Shown piece after piece: positions 1 to 8,596 of a stretch of DNA of 64,000 bases. The DNA comes from Bradyrhizobiaceae bacterium (lineage in GTDB: Bacteria; Pseudomonadota; Alphaproteobacteria; Rhizobiales; Xanthobacteraceae): positions 46,849 to 110,848 of the forward strand of contig CANKHA010000007.1 of assembly GCA_947481685.1 (NCBI GenBank). Direction: 5' to 3'. The position numbers were made by a program, and so were the translations under genes. The stretch's first letter is position 1. Each line of letters starts with the position of its first letter. The notes under the pieces were generated by a model. The model did not search any database, was not told where the DNA came from, and was given only the letters and a program-made list of their open reading frames with translations.

Positions 1-1575
1 GAAGCCGCCGCTGCCGCACCCCGCAAACGTCGCGCGCGTGCAGCCCCCAAGCCTTCGGGACGCAAGGGCGGCTATACCCTTCCCTCCCACGACCTCCTGA
101 GTTCGCCGCGCGCTTCAGAGCGATCGAAGCTAAGCAGCGCCGAGATCGAGGAAAACGGCCGGGCGCTGGAAAGCGTGCTGGGAGACTTCGGCGTGCGCGG
201 AGAGATCATCAATGCGCGTCCCGGTCCCGTGGTCACCCTCTATGAGCTCGAACCCGCACCCGGCATCAAATCCTCGCGCGTCATCGGCCTGTCGGACGAC
301 ATCGCGCGCTCCATGAGCAAGCTGTCCGCCCGCGTCGCCGTGGTGCCCGGACGCAACGCCATCGGCATCGAATTGCCGAACCCGGTGCGTGAAAAGGTTT
401 ACCTGCGCGAATTGCTCGACGATGACGATTACGCCGACAACACCGCGAAGCTGCCGCTCTGCCTCGGCAAGACCATCGGCGGCGAGAGCGTTATCGCAGA
501 CCTGACTCGCATGCCGCATCTCTTGATCGCCGGCACCACCGGCTCGGGCAAATCGGTCGCGATCAACACCATGATCCTGAGCCTGGTCTATCGCTTCAAG
601 CCGGATCAGTGCCGGTTGATCATGGTCGATCCCAAGATGCTCGAACTCTCCGTTTATGATGGCATCCCGCATCTGCTTACGCCGGTCGTCACCGATCCGA
701 AGAAGGCGGTGGTGGCGCTGAAATGGGCCGTGCGCGAGATGGAAGAGCGCTACAAGAAAATGTCGAAGCTCGGCGTGCGCAACATCGACGGTTACAATTC
801 GCGCGTTGCAGAAGCGCAGGCCAAGGGTGAAACGCTCACGCGCACTGTCCACACCGGCTACGACAAGGAATCCGGTCAGGCGATCTACGAGAAGGAAGCG
901 CTCGAGCTGGACGCGCTGCCTTATCTCGTCGTGATCGTCGATGAGATGGCCGACCTGATGATGGTCGCGGGTAAAGACATCGAAGGCGCGATCCAGCGCC
1001 TCGCGCAGATGGCGCGCGCCGCGGGCATCCATGTCATCCTCGCCACGCAGCGGCCATCGGTCGACGTTATCACCGGCACCATCAAGGCGAACTTCCCGAC
1101 CCGCATCTCCTTCCAGGTCACCTCGAAGATCGACAGCCGCACGATCCTGGGCGAGCAGGGCGCCGAGCAGCTGCTCGGCCAGGGCGACATGCTCTACATG
1201 GCGGGCGGCGGACGCATCAGCCGCGTGCACGGACCTTTTGTGTCGGACGAAGAGGTCGAGAAGGTGGTTCGCCACCTGAAGTCACAGGGCCAGCCGCAAT
1301 ACCTTGAGGCCGTCACCGCAGAAGAAGAGCTGACCGAGGATGGCGCGGTGTTCGATGCCACCGGCATGGGCTCGGGCGACGCTACCGACCTTTATCAGCA
1401 GGCGGTGCAGATCGTGACCCGCGACCGCAAGGCCTCAACCAGCTACATCCAGCGCCGGTTGCAGATCGGCTACAACCGCGCCGCGTCCATCATGGAGCGG
1501 ATGGAACTGGAAGGTGTGGTTGGCCAGCCAAACCACGCCGGCAAGCGCGAAATCCTGGTGGAAGAGGCCTATTGA
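1..1575 (+). CDS. ftsK: DNA translocase FtsK, C-terminal part (5' end outside window)
   Basis: The reading frame is open from base 1, so this is the C-terminal 524 residues. FtsK is the septal, membrane-anchored ATPase that pumps DNA toward dif during division. A basic Ala/Lys/Arg linker opens the visible part. The RecA-like motor follows, with Walker A TTGSGKSV near nt 535-558 and Walker [11 protein letters not shown] near nt 925-954. The winged-helix gamma domain that reads KOPS ([20 protein letters not shown]) lies near nt 1447-1506. The N-terminal membrane domain is not seen. lolA follows in the same direction after 162 bp, as is usual in Hyphomicrobiales. Confidence 0.97.
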   Translation, partial: EAAAAAPRKRRARAAPKPSGRKGGYTLPSHDLLSSPRASERSKLSSAEIEENGRALESVLGDFGVRGEIINARPGPVVTLYELEPAPGIKSSRVIGLSDDIARSMSKLSARVAVVPGRNAIGIELPNPVREKVYLRELLDDDDYADNTAKLPLCLGKTIGGESVIADLTRMPHLLIAGTTGSGKSVAINTMILSLVYRFKPDQCRLIMVDPKMLELSVYDGIPHLLTPVVTDPKKAVVALKWAVREMEERYKKMSKLGVRNIDGYNSRVAEAQAKGETLTRTVHTGYDKESGQAIYEKEALELDALPYLVVIVDEMADLMMVAGKDIEGAIQRLAQMARAAGIHVILATQRPSVDVITGTIKANFPTRISFQVTSKIDSRTILGEQGAEQLLGQGDMLYMAGGGRISRVHGPFVSDEEVEKVVRHLKSQGQPQYLEAVTAEEELTEDGAVFDATGMGSGDATDLYQQAVQIVTRDRKASTSYIQRRLQIGYNRAASIMERMELEGVVGQPNHAGKREILVEEAY

Positions 1576-1660
1576 GTATTCGGCGCGCTGTCCTTAACTC
1601 GGCAAGATGCGAATCGGGCCGCGAAATCGCCACAGGCAAGCGTTAGCGGATGTAACATAG

Positions 1661-1712
1661 CGTTTTCAAGCGAAGTGGGATCCGGTTCGCGTAAAGAAAA
1701 CGCGTCATTATT
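1661..1712 (-). repeat. Dispersed GAACCGG-core intergenic repeat, copy a
   Basis: Read on the minus strand, this stretch contains a core (GCGAACCGGATCCCACTTCG) that nearly matches copies at about 2537-2590 and 32735-32788. It sits in the ftsK-lolA gap. Similar mosaic repeats are common between genes in Hyphomicrobiales. The boundaries are approximate. Confidence 0.5.
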
Positions 1713-1737
1713 GAGTTAGAGCGAACTGGAGCGATAC

Positions 1738-2445
1738 ATGACGCCAATCGGCCGGGCGGCTCTTCTCGGGACATTGATCTGGATTTCGGCGCCGGCGCTG
1801 ACTTTGGCGCAGTCGTCCAAGATTCCGGCGCGGCCAACCACGACTGGTCAGGCTGCCGCCCCCGGTGGGGCGCGCACCGTGAAGCCCGGCGAGACCCTGA
1901 CACTCAATGACAATCAGCGCTCGCTGATCGATCGCGTCACACTTTATCTTTCGACCATTAATACGCTGGTCGGCGATTTCGTCCAGGTTGGGCCTGACGG
2001 CGCCAAATCGACGGGCCAGTTTTACATCTTGAAGCCCGGCCGCGTGAAATTCGAATACAACGCTCCGAATCCGATCGACATCACCGCCGACGGCCGGCTG
2101 GTTTCGGTGCGCAACCGCAATCTCGGCACCCAGGATCTTTTTCCGCTCTCGCAGACGCCGCTGCGTTTCCTGCTGTCGGAGCGCACGGATCTCCGGCGTG
2201 AGACAAATATTGTTGGCGTCTATTCCGACGATATCTTCGCCACCGTTGTGATCGAAGAAAAACAGCCGCTGGTCGGAACCAGCCGTCTGATGATGATGTT
2301 CGACGCCAAGACCTTGCAGCTCAAGCAGTGGACGGTGACGGACGCGCAGAGCTTCGACACCACCGTTGCGGTTTCCAACCTGGATTTTTCCACACGGCCG
2401 GACCCGGCGATCTTCACCATCGACACGTCCAGCAAGAAAAACTAG
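1738..2445 (+). CDS. lolA: Outer-membrane lipoprotein carrier protein LolA
   Basis: The product is 235 residues with a Sec signal peptide, probably cleaved after Ala24 (ALTLA|Q). LolA is the periplasmic chaperone that carries lipoproteins from LolCDE to the outer membrane. The mature part shows family features such as VGDFVQVGPDG, FYILKPGRVKFEYN and the later LMMMFDAKTLQLKQWTVTD. An extra Pro/Ala/Gly-rich segment of about 30 residues separates the signal peptide from the fold. Its position right after ftsK supports the call. Confidence 0.93.
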   Translation: MTPIGRAALLGTLIWISAPALTLAQSSKIPARPTTTGQAAAPGGARTVKPGETLTLNDNQRSLIDRVTLYLSTINTLVGDFVQVGPDGAKSTGQFYILKPGRVKFEYNAPNPIDITADGRLVSVRNRNLGTQDLFPLSQTPLRFLLSERTDLRRETNIVGVYSDDIFATVVIEEKQPLVGTSRLMMMFDAKTLQLKQWTVTDAQSFDTTVAVSNLDFSTRPDPAIFTIDTSSKKN

Positions 2446-2536
2446 TCTTTCTCTTCGCGACGGCATTCGCCCGGCCGCGCCTTTAGTGTCTGATTCGATC
2501 GGTTGAAACACGAACCGAACTACAGATTTATTAGTT

Positions 2537-2590
2537 TGTCGCGCAATCTTGCGGCGAACCGGTTCCCACTTCGCCGGATTGTGCTTTGAG
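2537..2590 (+). repeat. Dispersed GAACCGG-core intergenic repeat, copy b
   Basis: The stretch GTCGCGCAATCTTGCGGCGA, followed by an ACCGGTTCCCACTTCG core, is nearly identical to copy c at 32735-32788 (about 44 of 48 aligned bases). It lies immediately upstream of the exonuclease III start, so it forms part of that gene's leader. Confidence 0.6.
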
Positions 2591-2592
2591 CC

Positions 2593-3408
2593 ATGCAGCT
2601 TTCCATCACAACCTGGAATGTCAATTCGGTGCGCTTTCGCATCGACCTGGTCGCGCGCTTTATCAAGGCTGCGCGGCCGGACGTCTTGTGCCTGCAGGAA
2701 ACGAAATGCCCGGACGACAAATTTCCGCTCAAGCGTTTCAAGCGGCTTGGCTATGAGCACGTCGCGCTGAACGGACAGAAGGGCTATCACGGCGTCGCCG
2801 TGCTTTCACGCCTGCCGTTCGATTCCTTCAGCTTTCAAAATTTTTGCGAGAAGACCGATTGCCGGCATATGTCTGCCGTGCTCGGCGAACGCGCGGGATT
2901 GCGCGATCCGATCGCGCTGCATAATTTTTACGTCCCCGCGGGCGGCGACGTTCCCGATCCAGCCGTCAATCCGAAATTCGAGCACAAACTCTCGTTCCTC
3001 GACGAGCTTCGCGCCAGCATTGCCTTGCGATGCGACGACAAGAATCGCGCGATATTGATGGGCGATCTGAATGTGGCGCCGCTCGAGAACGACGTCTGGA
3101 GCCACAAGCAAATGATCCGCGTGGTGTCACACACGCCGCTGGAGTGCGAAAAGCTGCTCGCCTTCCAGAAAGGCGGAAGCTGGTTCGATCCGATGCGGCA
3201 TTTCGTGCCGGAGCCGGAAAAACTTTACACATGGTGGAGCTATCGCGCGGCGGACTGGAAGACAGCCAACAAAGGCCGCAGACTCGATCATATCTGGACG
3301 TCGCCGGCGCTGGCTGACCATGTGCGTGGCATCAAGATCACCAAGGAAGCGCGGGGCTGGGCCCAGCCTTCGGATCATGTTCCGGTGACACTGACGGTCG
3401 AAGTGTAA
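2593..3408 (+). CDS. xth: Exodeoxyribonuclease III (AP endonuclease)
   Basis: This 271-residue EEP-superfamily nuclease cuts at abasic sites and degrades 3' ends in base-excision repair. Active-site motifs appear in order: TWNVNSVR (N-terminal Asn), CLQETKCPDDKFP (metal-binding Glu), FYVPAGG, GDLNVAP (Asp/Asn pair), RRLDHIWTS and the C-terminal SDHVPV (catalytic Asp-His). Length and motif spacing match XthA/ExoIII. The start is the first ATG and has a repeat-derived leader. The gene converges on the cyclic-nucleotide-binding gene with only 4 bp between the stops. Confidence 0.96.
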   Translation: MQLSITTWNVNSVRFRIDLVARFIKAARPDVLCLQETKCPDDKFPLKRFKRLGYEHVALNGQKGYHGVAVLSRLPFDSFSFQNFCEKTDCRHMSAVLGERAGLRDPIALHNFYVPAGGDVPDPAVNPKFEHKLSFLDELRASIALRCDDKNRAILMGDLNVAPLENDVWSHKQMIRVVSHTPLECEKLLAFQKGGSWFDPMRHFVPEPEKLYTWWSYRAADWKTANKGRRLDHIWTSPALADHVRGIKITKEARGWAQPSDHVPVTLTVEV

Positions 3409-3412
3409 CGCG

Positions 3413-3880
3413 CTATTTCGCGCCTTTGGTCTGCAAGCCGGCGCGTACGTTCTTCATTTCGCGCGCCCACTGATCGGCCCGGTCGGCGAGTGCATCGCGC
3501 AGCTTGAGCGCGGTTTCGGGATAGCCTTCCAGCATCTTCAAAAACAGGCCGCGCGAAATTCGAATTACGGTGGAAGGCTCAAGCGCGGTTGCGGTGGCAA
3601 GTCGCGTGGTGGGCGTGAGCATCGCCAATTCGCCGAGCAACACGCCACGCACCGCGACAATCTCCTGATCGTCGCTTTGGGCGCGCTGCGGCAGCAGCCC
3701 GAAAGAGCCTTCCTGAATCACATAAGCGGAGTCGGCCTGATCGCCCGCATGGAACAACACTTCGCCGCCCTGGAGGAATCTGCTTTCGGCGCCGATGGCA
3801 AGAATGCGCAGCGCCGGGCGGCCGAACGCGTTCAGCGTCGGCACCCGCTCGAAGAAGGCGATGTCATCCTCAATGGTCAA
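3413..3880 (-). CDS. Cyclic-nucleotide-binding domain protein
   Basis: This 155-residue protein is a single cNMP-binding beta-barrel (Crp/Fnr effector fold). It has FLQGGEVLFHAGDQADSAYVIQ and GVLLGELAMLTPTTRLATATA, corresponding to the phosphate-binding cassette. There is no DNA-binding helix-turn-helix, so it is not a transcription factor by itself. The likely start is TTG at 3880 (MTIEDDIAFF), because no ATG lies near. It is downstream of and co-directional with the OmpR-type regulator (62-bp gap), suggesting a shared signalling unit. The ligand is unknown. Confidence 0.85.
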   Translation of the reverse strand: MTIEDDIAFFERVPTLNAFGRPALRILAIGAESRFLQGGEVLFHAGDQADSAYVIQEGSFGLLPQRAQSDDQEIVAVRGVLLGELAMLTPTTRLATATALEPSTVIRISRGLFLKMLEGYPETALKLRDALADRADQWAREMKNVRAGLQTKGAK

Positions 3881-3942
3881 GGAAGCCTGCCGGTTTTGGT
3901 GAAGCGAATAATCTGGTTTTAAATTTGCGCATGATCACGCGC

Positions 3943-4629
3943 TCACGGCACGAGCTTGTAGCCACCGACTTCGGTCACCAGGATAGTGGGATTGGCCGCG
4001 TCGTTCTCAATTTTCTGACGCAGGCGATAGATGTGCGTTTCCAGCGTATGGGTAGTGACACCGGAGTTGTAGCCCCACACGTCCTGCAACAGCGTTTCGC
4101 GCGACATCGGCGTCTGGCCCGCGCGGTAAAGAAAGCGCAGGATCGCCGTTTCCTTTTCCGTGAGACGGATTTTCTGTCCCTTGGAATTCAGCAGGACCTT
4201 CGCGCTCGGCCGAAAGCTGTAAGGCCCGATGGTGAAGACCGCATCTTCGCTCGCCTCATGTTGCCGCAACTGTGCGCGGATGCGTGCGAGCAGCACCGCG
4301 AAGCGGAACGGCTTGGTGACGTAATCGTTGGCGCCGCTTTCAAGGCCGAGGATGGTGTCGGAATCGGTATCGTGGCCGGTCAGCATAATGATCGGTGACT
4401 TGAAGCCGTCCTTGCGCAGGATGCGCACGACTTCGCGGCCGTCGATATCCGGCAGACCCACATCCATAATGACGAGATCGACCTGTTCGGCCTTCGCCGC
4501 GCTCACCGCTTTGGTGCCGCTATCGACCGGAACGGCTTCAAATTCGTCATGCAGTGCGATCTGCTCGACCAGGGTCTGAAGCAGGTCGGCATCGTCATCG
4601 ACGATCAGGATCTTGCGGACGTTCGGCAT
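3943..4629 (-). CDS. OmpR/PhoB-family response regulator
   Basis: The product is 228 residues. The receiver domain (1-120) has the acidic pair VDDDAD, phosphoacceptor Asp in VIMDVGLPDIDG and Lys in YVTKPF. A winged-helix DNA-binding domain (about 135-225) follows, with MSRETLLQDVWGY and THTLETHIYRLRQKIE. ATG at 4629 (MPNVRKILIVDDD) is preferred over an upstream in-frame TTG because the receiver starts immediately after it. An AGGAGG lies somewhat far upstream and a GGGG sits nearer. No sensor kinase is adjacent, so its partner is encoded elsewhere. Confidence 0.93.
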   Translation of the reverse strand: MPNVRKILIVDDDADLLQTLVEQIALHDEFEAVPVDSGTKAVSAAKAEQVDLVIMDVGLPDIDGREVVRILRKDGFKSPIIMLTGHDTDSDTILGLESGANDYVTKPFRFAVLLARIRAQLRQHEASEDAVFTIGPYSFRPSAKVLLNSKGQKIRLTEKETAILRFLYRAGQTPMSRETLLQDVWGYNSGVTTHTLETHIYRLRQKIENDAANPTILVTEVGGYKLVP

Positions 4630-4870
4630 CGACAATGGCCCCAGCCACGGCCTCCTCAAAAATCAATATTTTCCGGCGCAACCGCTTCGGCCGGCCGCCG
4701 TAGAAAACGCAGTGTCCTAAGTCACCGTGCCCAAACCTTTACCGCGAAATCCGGGAAGGCGAATTTTCACCCATAGTAGGGTCATAGGTTCATGGAGTAA
4801 AAAACATTCGGCGGCAAAAGGGCAAGTTAGAACTAGGCTTTAGCGTGTAGCCAAAGGTATGTGACAGGAA

Positions 4871-5398
4871 ATGCAGGACTGTCTCCACACCATCTACGTC
4901 CGACAACGCCCTGGGTTCCGTTCCCAGGGCTGGCTAATCGCCGGGGGCATCCAGATTCCGGTCGCAATCGGCCGGGGCGGCATCCTTGCCAACAAGCGAG
5001 AGGGTGACGGCGGCACGCCGCGCGGGATTTTCCGGCTGGTGCGGCTGTGGTGGCGCTCCGACCGGACATACCGGCCTCGGACCTTCCTGCCCGTCCGCAG
5101 AATCGGCAAACATGATGGCTGGTCGGAAGACCCCAGGGACCGGCTCTATAACCGTCCGATTCGGGTGCCTGACGGGTCCCCGGGCGATCGCCTTTGGCGC
5201 GAGGATGGGCTCTACGATTTCATTATTGAGCTCGACCACAATACCCGCCCGCGGATCGCCGGCCGTGGCAGCGCGGTGTTTATTCACGTGGCGCGGGAAG
5301 GGTTTAAGCCCACGGCTGGTTGCGTGGCATTGCAGGTCCCGCGGCTGCGATGGTTGCTGGAACGCGTGGGACCGAAAACCCGCATCGTCATCGCCTGA
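4871..5398 (+). CDS. L,D-transpeptidase (YkuD-family) without signal peptide
   Basis: This 175-residue protein carries the YkuD catalytic signature FIHVAREGFKPTAGCVAL, with the His and nucleophilic Cys, near residues 136-153. The family forms 3-3 peptidoglycan crosslinks or anchors proteins to peptidoglycan. An upstream GGTPRGIFRL motif is also typical. No signal peptide or membrane segment is visible, which is common for the short alphaproteobacterial members. The 241-bp gap between this gene and the divergent response regulator is the likely promoter region for both. Confidence 0.87.
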   Translation: MQDCLHTIYVRQRPGFRSQGWLIAGGIQIPVAIGRGGILANKREGDGGTPRGIFRLVRLWWRSDRTYRPRTFLPVRRIGKHDGWSEDPRDRLYNRPIRVPDGSPGDRLWREDGLYDFIIELDHNTRPRIAGRGSAVFIHVAREGFKPTAGCVALQVPRLRWLLERVGPKTRIVIA

Positions 5399-5401
5399 TC
5401 C

Positions 5402-5500
5402 GCCTCATCCTGAGGAGGGCGCAAGCCCGTCTCGAAGGACAGGTGACCACACGTGCCCATGGTTCGAGACGCACCTTCGGTGCTCCTCACCATGAGGCAC
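5402..5500 (+). repeat. Palindromic intergenic repeat, family 1 copy 1
   Basis: An imperfect inverted repeat of about 100 bp lies just after the transpeptidase stop. The outer arms are CCTCATCCTGAGGAG and CTCCTCACCATGAGG. The inner arms are CGTCTCGAAGGA and GGTTCGAGACGC. The same arms recur in reverse order at 7953-8095. The layout resembles repetitive extragenic palindromes found widely in Bradyrhizobium-like genomes. Confidence 0.75.
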
Positions 5501-6172
5501 CTACCCACGGTGCCCAAAAATTGCGCTGCCGACCCGGACATGGGTGGCGCCGAACTGCACGGCAATAGCGAAGTCCGCGCTCATGCCCATCGAGAGAAGC
5601 GGCAGGCCGTTGCGATTCGCAATTTTCGCCGTCAGGGCAAAATGCGGAGCCGGGGCTTCATCTACTGGCGGGATGCACATCAGGCCGGAAACCGCGAGGC
5701 CATAGTCCTCACGGCATGCGCGCAGAAAAGCGTCGGCATTTTCCGGCAAAACGCCGGCCTTCTGTGGCTCGGCACCGGTGTTGATTTCCACGAACAGGAT
5801 CGGCCGCCGGTTTTGCCGGACAATCTCTTTCGCCAGGGCCTCACACAGGCTTGGCCGATCGACGGTGTGGATCGCGTCGAACAACGCTACCGCTTCTTTG
5901 GCCTTGTTGGATTGCAGCGGCCCGATCAGATGGAGCTCGATGTCCGGGTGTGCCGCTTTCAGGTCCGGCCATTTTGTTTTGGCCTCCTGCACCCGGTTTT
6001 CACCGAACACGCGTTGACCCGCCGCGATCACCGGCGCGATCGCCTCCACACCAAAGGTTTTCGATACTGCGACAAGAGTTACGGGCCGGGGCGCAATGGA
6101 TGCTGCGCTGGCAAGCGCCAGCTCAGCCCGCACTTTGGCAAGTCCTGACGCAGATTCAATGAGTTGGTTCAT
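5501..6172 (-). CDS. YggS-type pyridoxal-phosphate homeostasis protein
   Basis: This 223-residue fold-type III PLP-binding protein shows the PLP lysine in VAVSKT (about Lys38). It also has FGENRVQEA, HLIGPLQSNKAK, EINTGAEPQKAG, LSMGMSADFAIAVQFGATHVRVGSAIFG, all hallmarks of YggS/YBL036C proteins that buffer cellular PLP. Length is normal. It is transcribed toward the transpeptidase gene. The stop abuts palindromic repeat copy 1, which may help terminate transcription. Confidence 0.95.
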   Translation of the reverse strand: MNQLIESASGLAKVRAELALASAASIAPRPVTLVAVSKTFGVEAIAPVIAAGQRVFGENRVQEAKTKWPDLKAAHPDIELHLIGPLQSNKAKEAVALFDAIHTVDRPSLCEALAKEIVRQNRRPILFVEINTGAEPQKAGVLPENADAFLRACREDYGLAVSGLMCIPPVDEAPAPHFALTAKIANRNGLPLLSMGMSADFAIAVQFGATHVRVGSAIFGHRG

Positions 6173-6274
6173 GAGGCATGGTCTTCACAATATGCACGAT
6201 CCGTAAAACTTTAAGGACCGTACGAAAGCGGCTTTCACCCCTCACCAGCTATCTTGCACTGGGTCGGGTAAAAT

Positions 6275-7933
6275 ATGTCGTCTGCAGATTCCCATATTAG
6301 CAAGCCAACCGCCAAACCGATTTTCGGTATTCGGGCGCGCCTGATGCTGCTGGCGCTGCTGGCGGTGGTGCCGCTGACGCTCGACCGCGTCCGCACTCTG
6401 GCAGAGAGCCGCACCGAACGCATCGAAGCCACTGCCGGCGAGATGATGGAATTGGCGCGACGCGGCGCCGAACAGCAGAACGAAATGGTGATCACCGTGC
6501 GCGCGCTGCTAAAAGCAGCCGCGCATTCTTACGTCACCGCTTCGGCCCCCGCCACCAGCCAGTGCACCGGACTGCTCAACAGTTTTGTCCAGGATATGCC
6601 TTGGGTCAGAAGCCTTTCCGTGGTCGGCGCGAACGGCAGGGTCGGTTGTTCCACCGACTCCAGGGTGGTGGGCCTTGATGTTTCCGACCGCAGCTATTTC
6701 CGCCGCGCGCTGAGCTCCAGCGAATTCGTCATGAGCGATTATCTGGTCGGCCGCGCCAGCGGATTGTCGATGGTGATGGGCGCTTATGCAGCGACGACGA
6801 AAGATCTGGAAAGCGTAGTCGTCATTGCGACCGTGAATCTGGAATGGATGGGTGGCTTTGCCACGCTCGTCAACCGGCGCCCCGGCATCGTGGTCACGCT
6901 GGTCGACGCCAATGGCATCCTTCTGGCGCGTTATCCGCAGATGGGCACTGCGCCCGGCCAGGAACGCAAGGGCCATCCACTGGTCGACGCGATGCTGGCG
7001 AACAACGAAGGCTTCATCACCACCGAAGGCCTGGACAACACGCGCCGCATCTATGCCTACGTCGCGCTGCCCTGGGCCCGGGCGAAGCTCGCGGTCGGCC
7101 TGTCGGAAGCCGAAATCCTCAAAAACGTCGATAATCAGATATTCATTACCTATGCGCAGCTCGCATTCTTTGGCTTCCTTGCGTTGCTTGCAGCATGGTT
7201 CGCCGGCGAGAAGTTGATCGTGGCGCCGATTCGCATGCTCACGAGCCGCGCCGCGCGTTTCGGCCGCGGCGAATTCGATGCGCCGATGCAGCCTGTCGCC
7301 TGGATCGCGGAATTCCGATCACTCGCGACTGCATTCGACGACATGACGCGTAAACTCGCCGAGCGCGAGAGCGAATTGCGCACCGCGAATCGGCACCTGG
7401 CAGCGCTTGCCACCAGCGACGGACTCTCCGGCCTCGCCAACCGGCGCGGCTTCGATGCGCGGCTGGAAGCGGAATGGGAATTAGCGGCGGAGCTGAAACG
7501 TCCGATTGGGTTGCTGATGATCGACGTGGATCATTTCAAGCTGTTCAATGATCGCTACGGACATCTCGAAGGCGACCATTGCCTGCGTGGCGTCGGCGAA
7601 GTGTTGTTGAAGATCTCGAAGGACGAAGCGGATTTCGGTGCGCGCTATGGCGGCGAGGAATTCGTGCTGCTGCTGCCCGGCGCGAGCATTGAAAAAGCCA
7701 CCGAGATTGCCGAGCAGCTGCGCCGCACCGTGGAAAGCCTGAGCTTCACCAATACGCAATCGCCCTGGGGCTTTGTCACCGTCAGCGTAGGCATTGCCTC
7801 GATGGTGCCGAAAGACAACGACACCTCGGAAAAACTGGTCGAAGCCGCCGATGCCGGCCTCTATGACGCCAAGCGCCGGGGCCGCAATACCGTGGTCGTC
7901 CACGATGCAGTGGTTTTGTCGGAAGCCTGCTGA
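6275..7933 (+). CDS. Membrane diguanylate cyclase (sensor-HAMP-GGDEF)
   Basis: The product is 552 residues. An N-terminal membrane helix near 24-38 and a second near 290-311 (YAQLAFFGFLALLAAWFAG) bracket a periplasmic Cache-like sensor. A HAMP-like linker (IVAPIRMLTSRAARFGRGEF) follows. A C-terminal GGDEF domain has DGLSGLANRRGF, DVDHFKLFND and active-site GGEEF at 459-463, so cyclic-di-GMP synthesis is expected. The inhibitory RxxD site five residues upstream reads DEAD, so product inhibition at the I-site is probably absent. It is divergent from the PLP gene with a 102-bp gap. Confidence 0.93.
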   Translation: MSSADSHISKPTAKPIFGIRARLMLLALLAVVPLTLDRVRTLAESRTERIEATAGEMMELARRGAEQQNEMVITVRALLKAAAHSYVTASAPATSQCTGLLNSFVQDMPWVRSLSVVGANGRVGCSTDSRVVGLDVSDRSYFRRALSSSEFVMSDYLVGRASGLSMVMGAYAATTKDLESVVVIATVNLEWMGGFATLVNRRPGIVVTLVDANGILLARYPQMGTAPGQERKGHPLVDAMLANNEGFITTEGLDNTRRIYAYVALPWARAKLAVGLSEAEILKNVDNQIFITYAQLAFFGFLALLAAWFAGEKLIVAPIRMLTSRAARFGRGEFDAPMQPVAWIAEFRSLATAFDDMTRKLAERESELRTANRHLAALATSDGLSGLANRRGFDARLEAEWELAAELKRPIGLLMIDVDHFKLFNDRYGHLEGDHCLRGVGEVLLKISKDEADFGARYGGEEFVLLLPGASIEKATEIAEQLRRTVESLSFTNTQSPWGFVTVSVGIASMVPKDNDTSEKLVEAADAGLYDAKRRGRNTVVVHDAVVLSEAC

Positions 7934-7952
7934 AGCGCAACAACCACCAATC

Positions 7953-8095
7953 TCTCCTCATGGTGAGGAGCGCCGCCATAGCAGGCGCAGCCTGCGTACA
8001 CTTGGCTGCGGTGCGGCGCGTCTCGAACCATGCAGGCCCGAGTTCTTTGGCCATCCTTCGAGACGCCCGCTAACGCGGGCTCCTCAGGATGAGGG
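7953..8095 (-). repeat. Palindromic intergenic repeat, family 1 copy 2
   Basis: This carries the same arms as copy 1 at 5402-5500 but reversed: TCCTCATGGTGAGGAG at one end, CTCCTCAGGATGAGG at the other, and GCGTCTCGAACCATG / CCATCCTTCGAGACGC inside. It has an extra internal hairpin (GCGCCGCC ... GCGGCGC). It separates the diguanylate cyclase from the convergent DUF2171 gene. Confidence 0.75.
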
Positions 8096-8141
8096 GAGTG
8101 TGTGGCGCAATCCTCAGGATGCAGTGGTAGGTGTTGCGCTT

Positions 8142-8402
8142 CTAGCGCGCCTTCTCCGTCGGAGCCGCCGGCTGCTCGGTGTGCCACTGATCCATGGCTT
8201 CCCGGCTGGTCTTCGACAGATGCACATGGGCGCCGACCCGTTCCACCCAATGACGCGGGATGAAATGGTGCTTGCCGTCGGCCTTCGGGTCCGCCTTGGC
8301 GAGCTTGATCAGGTCGCCGACCATCCGGTCGACAATGCCGACATGCTTGCCGTCGGAACCGACGACTTCCATGTGCTCTTTCAGTGGCATTCCGCTGGCC
8401 AT
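8142..8402 (-). CDS. DUF2171 (PRC-barrel-like) small protein
   Basis: The protein is about 86 residues beginning MASGMPLKEHMEVVGSDGKH. An in-frame ATG four codons upstream (8414) is also possible. The pattern G-S-D-G-K-H-V-G-I-V-D, then IKLAKADPKADGKHHFIPRHWVE, matches the DUF2171 group of PRC-barrel-like proteins. These are often stress-associated and have no defined biochemical role. It is soluble, with no signal peptide. It stands alone between a palindromic repeat and the divergent MFS gene. Confidence 0.8.
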   Translation of the reverse strand: MASGMPLKEHMEVVGSDGKHVGIVDRMVGDLIKLAKADPKADGKHHFIPRHWVERVGAHVHLSKTSREAMDQWHTEQPAAPTEKAR

Positions 8403-8457
8403 GGTCGCCTCCATCGCTGCGAGAGAGAACCGGCTCGGGCCCGGGAAGTTCCTGCGA

Positions 8458-8490
8458 CCGGTTGACCGTCCGGAGCTTTGGTGTTCTTAC
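8458..8490 (+). promoter_or_regulatory. Promoter-like block shared with leuS upstream region (copy A)
   Basis: A block of about 34 nt beginning CCGGTTGACC and ending GGTGTTCTTAC matches the sequence at 9890-9923 upstream of leuS at about 31 positions. It contains a TTGACC (-35-like) hexamer. The -10 match is weak. It is inferred to be a promoter for the MFS gene. Confidence 0.4.
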
Positions 8491-8596
8491 GAAGTTCATA
8501 AATTGCCGCCGAACCACCTGAAACACCTGCGTTTCGATGGTCATCCCGCGCCATGGTGCGCGCGAAGCGAAGCATGCTGACAAAGTTGGGGTGAGG

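Noticed and set aside
5453..6148. 231-codon plus-strand open frame opposite the PLP-protein gene
   Set aside because: It is antisense to a well-conserved YggS-type gene and begins inside the palindromic repeat, with no motifs.
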